Below are positions 21,546-34,800 of a DNA stretch of 64,000 bases, one piece after another (the stretch's first letter is position 1; each line of letters starts with the position of its first letter). Below the pieces are notes generated by a model, which was given only the letters and a program-made list of their open reading frames with translations, did not search any database and was not told the DNA's origin. The position numbers were made by a program, and so were the translations under genes. The stretch comes from Henricia sp. BOLD:AAB3569 (lineage: Eukaryota; Echinodermata; Asteroidea; Spinulosida; Echinasteridae): contig JBBELK010001245.1 of NCBI GenBank assembly GCA_037783545.1, positions 124,001 through 188,000 on the forward strand, in the 5' to 3' direction.

Positions 21546-24310
21546 TCTGGTGTTTGTTAAAAACAAACACGCTGTTTCGGCCCTTTTTACTGATCTGGTT
21601 TTCGGCTCAGAAAACTGTAAATCTGTTTGAAAAATATTCATGTATACGCTCTAATTCCAGGTCATACATGCATGTAGATACTATTTAAAATACAAAAGTC
21701 GGTGTTGCTATAAAATTATTAACAGGTAACCTCGCCAAAATATTCTCTTTCGTGCGAGAACATAAAAATTGTCTTAACATTTGGAAAATGTCTCTCATCT
21801 TTTATATATTCCTCCAACCTACATCCCAGTGTATTAAATAAATACTGAAGTCATAATCGCGAATCACAGCTCTTTTGGGACGGTGGGAAGTTTGTATATA
21901 GGCAGTAGGCTGGAAAATGTCCGTTTCTAAATTTCTAGAGGGTTGTTGAATGGTTTAAAGCCTAAGAACAGCAAACGGTACCAATGTGATTTTTAAGTAT
22001 AGTTGTATTTGTGTAATCATTTCTGTGCAATGTGTTTTAATCCAACAATTTTTAGGTTTTTATGGTTGAAAAGTGCCGTCAAAAAATTCATCTTGGTTTT
22101 CTCACTCGAAATCGTTGGAAATGCATTCGATTTCGTTTGTGGAAGTACGTATTTTGATCAGGAGGCAATTTCTCTGGTTCTTATTCATTTGCGAGTTATT
22201 TAATTTCGTTTAAAGATATTCGCATTTGTTCGCAAATACATCCATGCAGATTAGAATTTGCATCATTCAAATACAAAGCATTAATTGAATCTTCATTGAA
22301 TTTAGCACAAACGCGGTGCTTGGGTGAATTTGAATGATTTTCGTTGGCTTTTCAAAGTTGAACTCACGTACATGTAGTTTTTAAATTTGAGTGTTGTATT
22401 TTCCTGATTTGCATGCTCGAAAAACCAACTTGAATGCTCTCTTTAAATAGTAGAAGGATGATCCCAAACTACATTCAAATTTGCACTAAAATGAATGCAT
22501 CTGAAACGAACTTGGGAGGTAATTTGTTAAAACTGAACGAGAAAACCTATAATAATTAAATTTAGGCATGCATCCTCGAATAACTAGAGACCTTGAGGAA
22601 AATATCAATTGCACTGCCGAAACAGCTAAACAAAAATCTGAACGAAAACAATATAGCTGTTTCGGCATTGCCGAAACAGCTAATAAACCAATGTAAAGTA
22701 CACCAACACGACAAACAAATCAAATATTAAAGGGACACACCGGCTTTGTTGGGCTATTTTGGGCTCGAAATAGACCCATACATTATTCCGAAGCGCTTTC
22801 CAGACGCCGTCAAATTTGGCCGTTTTTTAGCATTTAAAAAAAAATCAAGGTTAGTTTTGTGTCCAGCCGCATGAATGTTTTCTACTGCAGAACTGCACCA
22901 AATTCAACTCTGATTTACCCCCAATATTTATAAGATATTGACAAAAGAGAGACTATTTATACAGGTATGAAACAAAGTTGAACATATGTATGAAAATTCG
23001 AACATAAATGTTTGTTTCGAGAGTCCGGAGAGAGCGCGTGCTACGGCAGGATACCGTGGAGTGTAGGATATTTGCCCCGCGCAGCACGGCAAATACCCGC
23101 AGTCCACACTCGTCTGTTTGTGTTGCTTCGGTGTACGTTTGTGAAGATAAAACATGATGCCAACTCCCGGCTAGTATTGTCACAAGACGGTATTTTGGTT
23201 CTCCCTTCCACGCCCCGCCTACGCGCTGTACCCACTACCGATAGAGGGCGCCATTCACACTTTCACCTACCGAAATACGGTCTTGTGTGCTTTGGCAGGG
23301 TCACGTGCACGCGGTTCCCTGAGAATTCCATGCACATTCCAAGCGTACCGAGCGCATACCAATGACGTATGTAATGTTAAGTATGGCACCCAGACGTCTT
23401 CCTGTTGCGTTCTAGTTTCGCCGCGCTGTTAATAGTTAGGCCTACATGCCGAATTATTTATGGATAAAAATAATTTGTTTGCCAAGATTTGTGATCGAGA
23501 ACTACCCAGAGAAGTATGGGGATGCATATCCCGTGGTCCGAGGGGTAATCAAGAACTAGACTAGAGGAAGAAAAACAGCCATTTCCTCCATAGGGGCGAT
23601 TCTCCGGCGACTGTCTGTAAATTGTTTTTTCCACCGGCACCGGTATCGGCACAAGCGAGCCTGATCATGACAGTACACATGGTACATGACTTGTATTTGG
23701 TAAGTTGCCTCGGCCAAGTAGGCCTATAAACTGCGTGGTAGGCAAGGTTATTGTGAGAAATTATGGGCCATAAATAAATTGTAATCTCATCACACGCCGT
23801 CATTCATGGGATTAGGCGAGCTAGTACTAGGCCTAGGCCTCCATGTTTTTTTCCCATGACGAACGTTACAATACGTGTATGTACATGGCATGATAAAGTG
23901 CAGACAGTAATTGTATTTCTTTCAAAGAAAACAGTTTAGTATGTACTGGAACAAATATTTTGGAGATGTTTTACTGTCATACCTGCACTCGGGACCATGC
24001 AATAAAGAAAATACATGTCTATCGAAGGTATTGAAGTTAAGTTAGCTTTTTTTTTTTTTAAGAGTGGAAACGATTCTCAATTTTCTTAAACATTTGTTTA
24101 CCCTAGTTTTGTTTCAAATTTCGAATTTGATCCCAAGGATGGATCACTGACCATAAATCAAGGTGGTGTCCAGCAGCTAATTAATTATGAAAATTGTAAC
24201 TTGCGCAATCATTACAAATACATTTTGTACAATTACTGTACCTTCATCTAATTATTGCAGATAGTTGCACAGCTTTTTGCAGTCTTTTTTATTTTGTTTT
24301 TCATGTACAG
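21546..24310. other. Intron: no coding signal recognised
   Basis: Mostly AT-rich. A small inverted repeat, TGCCGAAACAGCTA and its complement, lies at 22615-22682. A CG-richer patch lies near 23020-23350 with no recognisable frame. Confidence 0.4.
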
Positions 24311-24450
24311 GGGGTGTTAATCTTCCACAGAAGGTGCAGCATTTCGCATGTGTGACAGCCAACTCGGAGAGTGACGCTCCTTCTGAAAGTCATCAACACC
24401 TGTTGCCTTCAGTTGACAGCCAAGAGGAGACGAGGGGAAAATTAGAATGA
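24311..24450 (+). other. Possible exon or pseudo-exon in the giant intron
   Basis: After CATGTACAG the frame reads QKVQHFACVTANSESDAP and then a Ser/Glu-rich stretch ending in TGA at 24450. It looks coding, but its entry phase does not fit the end of the ZU5 exon, and no donor precedes the stop. It could be a rarely used last exon reached through an unseen exon, or chance. Confidence 0.25.
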
Positions 24451-25042
24451 ATTATGTTTACTGGTCGCCCCTTATTCTCCTTAAAATGACTTAGAAACCA
24501 CCAAAACTTAAAAAACATTTTAAAGGAAGTGATTTTAGGAGTGAAAAACATTCAACAACTTCCTGGAAAATACGTCAACTTTTTCTGCCCTGTTTCATAG
24601 ACTTAACTCACGGCGTCTTAGTGGCAACCAGTAAACGGAATTCATACTGTTGCCTTCCCGGGTATTTGGGGTGTTACCCGGGGTGTGGGCAATCAGTTAA
24701 TAGTTAAAGGGAAATGGACTGGACACTTCCTTTGTTGACAGTCAAGGGTTGGTTTATTAACCTTACTTCATTTATTTACAAGTATACATAGCAGTAATAG
24801 ACTTAGATAATGGTAGCGTTAGATAATGGTAGCTTTAGAGTCTTCGAGCGGTTGGAATAACTCAAACAGTATTGCATAGCGACGACGGGCAAGCTAGTGA
24901 CCGGGCGTAGGTACGGGGGAGACACGGCCAACGGCAAGGGACTGCACCGATGTCTCAAGTGTTCGTATAAGACTATACGGGTACTAGGTTAACCAGGCTG
25001 GGTGGTGGCTCAATTCGAGGGGGCTCGCTAACGAGAGACTCG
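24451..25042. other. Intron: no gene recognised
   Basis: AT-leaning, then CG-rich from about 24880. It contains one short direct repeat (TTAGATAATGGTAGC) near 24800-24830. Confidence 0.4.
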
Positions 25043-25215
25043 GCCGGGTGTAGCGGAACTGGACCGCTACGCCGAGTGGGGCAACCGAAAGCCACGCACG
25101 GCGAGGTGTAGCGGGGGAGAGCCGCTACGCATACGCCGAGAGAGGCAACCGCAAGCCCGGCGAGGTGTAGCGAGAGGGAACCACTACGCCTACGCCGACA
25201 GACAACCGCAAGCCA
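25043..25215. repeat. GC-rich minisatellite with hairpin in each unit
   Basis: Three tandem units of about 55-60 bp. Each carries GGTGTAGCGG-type sequence followed by CCGCTACGC, and then GGCAACCG. Each unit can fold into its own stem-loop. The block is much richer in CG than its surroundings. Confidence 0.75.
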
Positions 25216-25992
25216 CCCACACCGAGGTCATACCAAGCACGGACGGTTCAGTGGCCGACGTCGCACAGCACCACTGAGCCGAGTGACTAAGCAACCGTAA
25301 TAGGTCAGTCGGAATGTCGTCGTCCGTGTAGGACTTTAATACTTAACCAGACCTAAACAAGTTGAGTCCTTATTTATTGTTGAAAGTAGAAATCGATGTT
25401 AAAAAGAAATTTTGAGGGTCCTTTTCGCGTTTTTCAGTGTCGGTTTTTGACGCTGGAACTACTTTGTTTTTCCCGGATTCACAACGAGTGCGTCGCCATT
25501 AAACAGGAAACCGATTGTTACTTCGCGACAGACAATACCATTATTTGTGGGGTGTGTGGTTTATGAAAATTGAAGCACATTGTCAATGTATACATTATGC
25601 AACCATCAGAATTGTGTTGTAGTAGAATAAATTCTTCTAGTTTCAAAATTTAAATCGTTGATGTGCTATAAAATCGACCACTCTGATGATTGGCCTTAAG
25701 TCTGGGATCCAGGCCTGTGAAATATAAATATACGGCATTTTAACGTCATGTCAGAGAGCCAGACTGAAATGTCCTTTTCGTGTATGGCGCGGCGCCGGCC
25801 GGCCAGCAACAATCATGATTTTCATCGATGAATCGCGAAAGATTGTATATGAGCAACAAATTACTCGTAAAAATAAAGTAAGTAATGAAGGTAACAATAG
25901 TATAGTAAGCTTTATGTTGCTAGCGGTCCGTGTTTGCTAATTCGTGGTTTAAGTGGCATAAATTCACAACTGAAAAACACACTCCAGGCACC

Positions 25993-28022
25993 AGCGCACA
26001 CGGCGTGGCCCGCCTATGTCAAAAGTTGAAGAACATGAGCGCCATTGGATGAAAACGGATCCAAACTTGAAATTTTACAAGGAATTCATTTTTTGGGGTC
26101 TCGCTTTCCGGAAAAACCGGGAAATGTGTCTAATTTGCAAAACGTCGAAAAATCCACGCAATCCATTGGTCTTTCAGCTATGAGACCATGTTGCACATTA
26201 GCTATAGGGTTTCAAGGGTCGGATGTTCTATTTTTCACCTCATTTCAGTGATTAGATATTGCGAATGAGCGGATAGGGATACATCGAGTCTAAATAGCTT
26301 ATAGATATTACCGCATATGTTTTGTCCCAAGTGACAATGATCATTGTAAATTTGACTTTAAATGTTGCCATAGGAATCGGGTCGCCAGGGTCTACCTGAC
26401 AAGCTTCTCGGGAAACATCTTAACAATTGAATACACTTACTAGCAGGTGGGTGGTCACCTGGGCATGGGAACTTGTTAAATCGACGAAACTCACGTGAGA
26501 TCGCGTTTAACAGCTTTCTCCCAAAACTGGCAGTTTCATTGTTTGAAGTTGTGGGAATCGGGTTCATCCAGATGATGGGTGAAATCCAGTCAGAAAATGA
26601 TAATAACCGCCGGGTGTGAAAATTAATGTCTCAATTGTGTTTCTTCTCACGCAGAATTATATTTAAGTATGGCGAGAAAAAGTGACATTTTAATATTCAT
26701 AGTAAAGGGGTTGTTTTAAAGAACCAACTACGGAGCTATGGAAGTGCCATCCAACTTGTTAAAATCCTAAACTAATTTATTCTAGGATGACAACATATTC
26801 GGTGCAAAATTCCGTCATCCTACATTCTAGATGTCGTTCTCCTAAGATAATTATTACAGGATGACGACACTGTGCTCTGAATATGTTGCATTCTGCGATA
26901 AATTACCTCAGGGTCTTATAAAACAAAGTCAGGTGGAATTTTATGCTATTGGAGTACACGAATTTGTCCGCGATAATGTAATTCTTCGTGCGCGCGTTAC
27001 GCGTACTCCAAGCGTGTTGTACGCGCACGCACATGACCGGGTACTTGTAGTGCACATTTTGCTTTCGGGCGCGTGCAGTTTCTGTGTGCGTGTGCGTGTT
27101 CCATAAGCGCTGAATAGGGCTCGTGCCAGCCTAAAAGGTGTTTAAGACTGGCTAGTCTTTATCGTCCTTTTAAGACTGGCCACGTGACGTGCTCTTAGCC
27201 AACAGGGATGCGTAAACTGTCCAAGGTATTTATTAATTGTATTTAAAGATATCTCTATAATTGAAAGCCTCAGCAGTTTTAAAGATAGCCTGAAATAATT
27301 AAAAACAAATTACTTTCATTTGAATAAATGTCACTTTTTCTCGCCATATATTCTGCGTGGGAAGAAACAATGATATTATTTTTTTCACACGAGGTGGTCA
27401 TCATTTTCTGAGAAGTCGCCCATCGTCTCGATATGACCCGGATTCTCAAAACTTTAATGAAACTACCAGTTTTTGGAGAAAGCCATTAATTAAACGCGAT
27501 CTCACGTGAGTTTCGTCAATTTGACAGATTCCCACGGCCAGGTGATCACCACCTGCCTGAGCACATTTAATGGTTACTTTTGTTACAGAATGATGTTTAC
27601 CGAGATGCACGTAGACCCTGGCGACCTGGTTCCTATGGTCACATTAAACATGATCACTTGTCACTTGGGACAAAGGATCCAACAGCACCTGCGGTAATAT
27701 CGCGAGTAAATTTAATATTTAGACTTGATTTTTCCCTATACCCGCTCATCAGCATCGTCCTATCACTGAAATGAGGTGGAAAATAGAACCCCCGACCCTT
27801 GAAACCCTATAGCTAATGTGTAATATGACCTAATACGTGAGAAATCAATGGATTTATGCAAATTTATCCAAATTATGCAAATTAGACAACTTTCCCGGTT
27901 TTTCCGGAAAGTGAGACCACAAAAAATGAATTCCTTGTAAAATTTCGAGTTTGGATCCGTTTTCATCCAATGGCGCTCATGTTCTTCAACTTTTGACATA
28001 GGCGGGCCACGCCGTGCGCAGT
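25993..28022. mobile_element. 2.0-kb foldback element
   Basis: Outer inverted arms of about 700 bp (25993-26700 and 27312-28022) start from CACGGCGTGGCCCGCCTATG and its complement, and run through AAACGGATCC to GGCGAGAAAAAGTGACATTT near the inner ends. The centre of about 600 bp is unrelated. There are short open frames in the arms but no transposase. The arms have diverged by indels and substitutions. Confidence 0.8.
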
Positions 28023-28552
28023 GTACACGGTACAGTGAACAATTAAGTGACAGCGACAGTCGTCCCGTTTTAAGACATCTCGACCGGTCACGGTCGAAAA
28101 ATTCGGAGAGAATTTGGTGGTTGATCATGGACAAACTATCATGCACGTTCGCTAGTTGAAACTCCATGCACTAAGTCTATGGAGCATGACAACAAAAATC
28201 CTAAGTGTTTTCAAAGAAAAACTTGATATTTTCTTATCGTGTTTCCAAACCAAATTTTACACTTTCTGGGGCATTTATGATCATGACATTGTTACTTTTA
28301 TTAGGAAGAATTAGTGGCGAACGTGTACGGTATTTATACCGTTCATCATGTCTTACGATCACGACCTTTTGCACAAAACATATGAGACTAAGTGTTTCCT
28401 CACAAACATTTTTTTTTCTAACTCAAAAATGTGGGTATCTCCATCAAATTTGCACTTACCGATGCTTGAGTCATTTCAAAAAAAGAAAAACATTCTGATC
28501 AACTTCTCAACCCTCAGTGCCATTTATTATTATCACCTATTACTCTCGTACG
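28023..28552. other. Intron: no gene recognised
   Basis: AT-rich sequence with short open frames of no recognisable family. Confidence 0.4.
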
Positions 28553-28559
28553 ATTTATT

Positions 28560-28735
28560 TATTAGGTGATCGGAACTCATTCCGATCACCTATTACTATT
28601 GTACGATTTCTTTGTCTTTTTAGGTGATCGGGCCAACAGCCCGATCACCTATTACTCTCGTACGATTTCTTTATTAGGTGATCGGAACTCATTCCGATCA
28701 CCTATTACTATTGTACGATTTCTTTGTCTTTTTTT
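28560..28735. repeat. Tandem GATCACC hairpins
   Basis: Three hairpins of the form AGGTGATCGG-loop-CCGATCACCT are each followed by TATTACT, CGTACGATTTCTTTG or close variants. The same set occurs at 57093-57207. Poly-T follows, then the type A repeat. Confidence 0.8.
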
Positions 28736-30300
28736 TTTTTTTTTTTTTTTTTTTCTTCTTTTTCCACTCAAACGTTTCCAGAGCTTTTCTTCAAAACGGT
28801 TCAAGCTATCAACTTGAAACTTTGTAGGAACATCAACCCCAATGTGAAGGTGTGCATACATGTGTGACGTCATTGTGACGTCATCGGGTATCAAATTACA
28901 ACCCAAAATGTTTTAAAATGCTTCCGTCTGGAAAACCACGTGACCCATGGTTTTCGTATTTGGCAGGTTTATAGATAAGATCATATTTTTGCACTTATTT
29001 AGCAACAATGCCCATCAAACCGAGCTGAATCTTTAAGAAACTAAGTACAGGCATAGGTCCTATGGCAGACTTTCACCAGCGTGTATAATATTATGATGGC
29101 ATCAAGCGTGACGTCATCGTGACGTCATCAAGTATCAAATTACACTCCCAAAAAAACCAAAATATGCATATTTTAAAATGCTTCCGTCTCGAAAACCACG
29201 TGACCCAGGATCTTCGTATTTGGCAGGTTTATAGATGACATTCTGTGCTACAATTTTCTTTGTGTGGGCATTTTCATCTGACCCTTCCTTATGGGGTCAA
29301 TTGGAGGTCAAAGTTCAACGAAACTGAGAATCTCAGTTTTTACACTTACCAGCAACAATGCCCATCAAACCAAGCTGAATCGTTAGTAAATTAGATACGG
29401 ACATAGGCCCTACGGCAGACTTTCACCAGAATGTATAGTATCATGATGGCATCAAGTGTGACGTAATCATGACGTCATCAGGTGTCAAATTACAAAAATT
29501 CAAAGGTTATTATTTCCAAAATTAATATCTCAAGAACCGTAATAGATACTTGAACAATTCTTTCACAACATAATAAGTCTAAATGAGCTGAAAAAATCAT
29601 ACGATGTCATGACCCCTGTGTGACGCCTACTTCCGGTCCAAACCGGAAGTTGTTCGAAAATGTGCATTTTTTAAGCGTTTTGAATGCAAATAGATTCAAA
29701 GTGGTAGTGAATTTGACCATATTTCTACGGAACGAAATGTTTCCACACATGTGGACTTTTTGACTATACCATTGGTGACGTCATCACATGGACGGTAGTT
29801 ACGTAATGTGGTGTCAAAATACGCAAATTTGGAGCTGAATTGTTTAAAAATGCTGTATATTGAGAACTACAGCAGATATTTGCATGATTCTTTCGCCACA
29901 TTTAAGAACTTGATGTTTATCAAATTGTTGAACAATTTGTGCACAACATTGTGACGTCATGATATCGTCACAGGTGTCAAATTACAAAAATTAAATGGTT
30001 ATTATTTCAAAAATTCATATCTCAAGAATCGTAATAGATACTTGAACAATTCTTTGGCAGCATGATAGGTCGCAATGAACTGAACAAATCATACAATGGC
30101 ATGACCCCTGTGTGACCCAAACCGGAAGAGGTTCGAAAATGTACACTTTTTTTAGCATTTTGAATGCAAATAGAGCCAAAGTGGTAGGGAATTTGACCAT
30201 AGTTCAACGGAACGAAATGTTCCCTCACATGTGGACTTTATGACTACATATATATACCACTGATGACGTCATCACGTGCACGGTGGTTACGTAATGTGGA
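28736..30300 (+). repeat. Type A repeat block, copy 1
   Basis: Starts with poly-T and TTTCCACTCAAACGTTTCC. Near 30000 it repeats its own 29500-29830 part. It matches 38693-40080 in the same orientation, but lacks about 95 bp near 28985 that the other copy keeps. It is full of TGACGTCA, CCACGTGACCC and a palindromic ACTTCCGGT...ACCGGAAGT at 29629-29650. No coding capacity. Confidence 0.8.
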
Positions 30301-31198
30301 GAAATTATTTGTTGGGTCCCTTGATAATTAAGCTAACTCAGTCGTTTGAGGGCGCTATGCCAAGCCTCCACTAATCTGACGATTTGCGCCCATATATAGT
30401 GCTCTACTTCTCATAATAGAACTTGTATCTAGGCGGCCTGTCTCGGGTCAGAGGTCATAATGTATATTTTTACGGAGGATGTCTGGGCCACACGGCCAAT
30501 GATATACACGTACGTGCGCGCGCGTGTAGTGAATAAGTCAGACAGACGAGACATAATAAGCAGGGCTTGATTTACAACCGAGAAATTTGGACTTTTGAAG
30601 ATGTAAAACTGCTAGTTTCCGTGGCATCATCGCCAGGAAAGTTGAATGAATACTTGATAGCACAATGACATTTACTTTTGGTGACTTAGCTGTTGTATCT
30701 TGGGTGTAATTATGTACGGCTAGCCTTAGTCGGCGGACCAGAGTAAATATGTCTTCTCCCCGAAAACTGTGAATGTGACATGTTGGAAATCGTTGCTGTG
30801 TTGGAAATAACATGGACATGGTGGACCGCAACTCAAGTTGACTGTAGCGTCAGTTTATTCTAGATGCAATTGAACCCCAACTCCCCACACTGCGTTATAC
30901 TACAGTAATATGATATCAAATGACAAAATCTTTAGAACTGTAATAGATATTGAAAAGATTCTTTCACACATATAGGCCAACATGTCAAAACTTGTTCTTC
31001 AGTAGATACTTGAACAATCTGTGCACACAATAGTAACGTTATGATGAGATTGACAATTATGACGTCATCAGATACACAATTTTAGCGTTTAATAGTCAGA
31101 GTCATGTCTTGAGAATTCCAATACCTTTTCAACATCAAACAACTCGAGTTTTCAAACAATCTCAAAACTGTGTCGTCATCATCATTTCAATGTTTATG
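30301..31198. other. Intron: unplaced sequence between repeat blocks
   Basis: No gene was recognised. The second half shares phrases such as TAGATACTTGAACAAT with the type A blocks, so it is probably diverged repeat. Confidence 0.4.
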
Positions 31199-31202
31199 TC
31201 AC

Positions 31203-31245
31203 CCGATCACCTTGCGTTTGTAAAAAACACAAACGCGAAGCTCTA
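31203..31245 (+). repeat. Hairpin terminus with degraded CTAG
   Basis: The stem GCGTTTGT/ACAAACGC (31214-31236) is followed by GCTCTATTG and then poly-T. Intact relatives at 34798, 38687 and 40380 read CTAG at this place. Confidence 0.55.
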
Positions 31246-32800
31246 TTGTTTTTTTTGGCTTTTTCGTTTAGGACGAAAAAGCCTTTGTTTTCGTTTTGAT
31301 TTTTTTTTTTTTTTCCGTTTTCTTCTGATTTGTTTCCCATAGACAAAGCGCATAGGCGTTGTCGGCGCTTTTTAAGGTTGTTCCCAAACATTGATCTTAA
31401 CCAAACTTGGTCACATCAAAGACATAGTATAAGAGGTGTGCACCCAAGAATGGCTTCATTGTGACGTCATCCGTTACGTCATTATAACACTTTAAAAATG
31501 CCTAAAAAGCGGAAAATTGCCGAAATATGCACTTTTTAAAATGGTTCCCTTGCCCAAACCACATGACCCAGGGTTTTCATATTTGGCAAACATTTAGATC
31601 AGATCATGAGCTTCAATGTTCTTAGTGTAGGCATTTTCATCTGACCCTTCCTTCCTGGGTCAATCGAAGGTCAAAGTTCAGCCAATTCAAAAATCACATT
31701 TTTTGTATTTGTTTGTACTTATGAAGCAATATTAGCTATTCAACCATGCTTGATTTTCATAAAACTAGGTACAGGCATGGGCCCCATCACAAACGTCCAC
31801 CACCATGTAGAACGTCACCATGACGTCAAGGATTACGTAATTATAATAATTTTAAAATGGCACAAAAATGGATTTTTCATCATGAAAATTACCAAAATAT
31901 GCATTTCGTAAAACGCTTCCCTGTATGAACCCACATGACCCAGGGTCTTCATATTTTAAATACATATATATCAGATCATGGGCTACAATGTTCTTTGTGT
32001 AGGCATTTTCATCTGACCCTTCCTTCCTGGGTCAATCGAAGGTCAAAGTTCAGCCATTTCAAAATTCACATTTGTTGTGTTTTTGTGTACTTATGAAGCA
32101 ATTTCAGCTATTAAAGTACGCTTGATTTTCATAAAACTAGGTACAGGCATGGGTCCCATCACAAACTTCCACCACCATGTAGAACATCACCATGACGTCA
32201 ATGATTACGTAATTATAATAATTTACAAATGGCAAAAAAGTGGATTTTCGTCCAAAAAATGCATTTCGTAAAATGTTTCCCTCTATAAAACCACATGGCC
32301 CAGCGTCTTCATATTTAGCAGACATTATAGATCAGATCACGGACTAAAATTTGCTTTGTGTAGGCATTTTCATCTGACCCTTCCTTCTTGGGTCAATCGA
32401 AGGTCAAAGTTCAGCCAATTCAAAAATAACATTTGTTGTATGTTTTTGTACTTATGAAGCAATATTAGCTATTAAACAACGCTTGATCTTTATAAAACTA
32501 GGTACAGGCATGGGCCCCATCACAAACTTCCACCACCATGTAGAACATCACCATGACATAACTGATTACGTAATTATGATAATTTAAAGTGGCAAAAAAG
32601 TGGATTTTCTTCATGAAAATGACCCTAAATGCATTTCGTAAAATGTTTCCCTCTATAAAACAACATGGCCCAGGGTCTTCATATTTAGCAGACATTATAG
32701 ATCAGATCATGGACTACAATGTTCTTTGTGTAGGCATTTTCATCTGACCCTTCCGTCCTGGGTCAATTGAAGGCCAAAGTTCAGCCAAGTCGCAATTTGC
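31246..32800 (+). repeat. Type B block: poly-T head plus 370-bp tandem units, array 1
   Basis: The head (poly-T, GGCTTTTTCGTTTAGGACG hairpin, then ACAAAGCGCATAGGCGTTG) is followed by about four tandem units of 360-370 bp. Each contains TCATCTGACCCTTCC, GGGTCAATCGAAGGTCAAAG and ACTAGGTACAGGCATGGG. The units here differ by many substitutions, so they are older than those in array 2. Confidence 0.85.
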
Positions 32801-32983
32801 GTAAAACCATGCATAAGTCACCCCGCCCCAGGCCATGCACTCGCGTTTTGCTACCGTGAAAGTGATATAGCGCCCTCATAGTTATACATGTATAGCTAAA
32901 GAGAGATTGCGCAATACGTGTAAACACATGTACTTGTTGTAAGTTGCGCGAACATGCAGTGCACGTCCCATTTAAAAACAAAA

Positions 32984-33700
32984 GCTTAATATAGGCCTGA
33001 AATAATTAAGTCATTGTCTAGATTTTATTGAACCATCTTTTAAAAATCTAATTACGAAATTGTCCTCCTTGGTCAAACTCTTTTCAATCTTAACTAATTA
33101 TGTGCTCTGATTTCTGCCTTTGATGACTAATATATGTATATCAGTATTTCGAGTAAACATCGCGTTTCCATCCCAAATGTGAACAAAACAAACTAAAAAT
33201 GAACAGTTTAGAATTCGCAAAGGGAAATCAAACTTGCCTCTAAACTGAGTTTTCAGGATAAACTTTTTAAATATTTAATTTATAACGCCATGTGACATTA
33301 TTACAAATAGTACTAATTTTACAGTAACTTAATTGATGTTTTTAAAAGTGCAAAAACTGAAAATTGCCATATTCTCAAATCTAAACAAGTCTTTTCTCAA
33401 TCGATGAAGGTAACTGTACTGTTTACATAATGTACATGTTATTTTGTTTTATATGAAATTTCGCCCAAGACTCTCTTAGTATAAATCCTGAACATACATG
33501 TTATGATACTCCTCAAGGAGCTAATTAAGTAATCAAAAGTTTTTACCTGCGCCATGACTTGGTATCTCACAGTTCATCAAACACTTGGAAGTGGCAGATC
33601 TGTATAGCAGTACACTCAGGCAAACTGACACAACTCAAAAACTGTTCATCATCAGGTATAAGATTAAATGAGCATACAATTTAATGTTTTCCATATTCAA
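32984..33700 (+). repeat. Type C repeat, copy 1
   Basis: Matches 37560-38260 in the same orientation and much of 63140-63990. Recognisable by CTTAATATAGGCCTGA, GTGCTCTGATTTCTGCC and CTCCTTGAGGAG-like ends. No coding capacity. Confidence 0.7.
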
Positions 33701-34760
33701 AATTCGTAACAAATCAGCCGATTCACCTATGATCGTGATTCATGCGCCATATACGGTCATTAACAAAGGTATTTAACTGATGATCTCATAATGACGTCAT
33801 CACGTGTCAGATTAAAGGTGATATAAATATTATAAATATGAAAAATTAACAAAGGCGAGCTACAACCCCGATTCCTTCCCATATACGATCACTAGCAAAG
33901 GTCGTTAACTTTTGGCTTTTCCGTTTATTTCTTCTTTTGATGTTTTCCCCATTGACATAACGCATGGGCGTTGCCGGCACTTTTTGAGGTTGTTCCCAAA
34001 CTTGAGGTTGTTCTTAAACAAACTTGGTAACATCAAAGACATATTAGAAGAGGTGTGCACCCGACAATGGCGCCATCATGACGTCATCAGGTGTAAGTTT
34101 AAAGGGGCATGACATTTTAATGTTTCCTTATGCAAAAATTCATTAAAAAAATCAACCGTTTGACCTACGATCTTGATTCTTTCGGCATATACGATCATTA
34201 ATAAAGGTCTTTCAGATGCCCACATGCCTTCACATTTGACCTCATTCCCTATTGGTCAAACAGACTTTGCCTTGCCATTTGAAACTGGTAAGAGGTATTT
34301 GGATGGGGTCAAAGGTGTTTGAGTTCGACTAGGGTGGGGTATCCAAAAAATATCGCCGTGACCTTGCTCACTTCCGGTAGAAACCGGAAGTGCATTTAAA
34401 TGAACCTATTTTGTAAAAGTGGGGAAAGCTGCCGAGATGCGGTTGGTAGTGTTAGTGTCTAAGGTAAATAGGGTTTCCAAAAATGTAAGTTTCTACGTCA
34501 TTCCATAAAAGGGTGCCCTCTAGCGGCAAAATTAAAAAGTCTTAAAATGCCCTTTGATAGCAGTGTTTGCGCAAATTAGCCCAATAGTGGTGAATATAGA
34601 GTGCGTCGACCACCAAACATGTCTGTATTGTTAAAACAATGATTACGTCATCAATCCTTTAAAGGTAACACATTAAAGGTAAACATTTTTTTAATTAAAT
34701 ACTTTATATACTTTTTGCAAGCTAAGCATGCTCATTTCTGAAGTTAAACAAATTGGAAAA
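33701..34760. repeat. Mixed repeat with head fragments
   Basis: Contains a diverged copy of the type B head (GCGCATGGGCGTTGCC-like at about 33960), TGACGTCA sites, and an inverted ETS-like pair CACTTCCGGT/ACCGGAAGTG at 34370-34391. No gene was seen. Confidence 0.55.
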
Positions 34761-34800
34761 AGCCCTACGCTCTGTTCATAGAACAGACGTAGCTCTAGTT
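34761..34800 (+). repeat. Hairpin terminus ending CTAG
   Basis: CTACGCTCTGTTC pairs with GAACAGACGTAG, followed by CTCTAG and T-rich DNA (CTAG at 34795-34798). It is repeated at 38651-38690 and, inverted, at 63363-63403. Confidence 0.7.
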
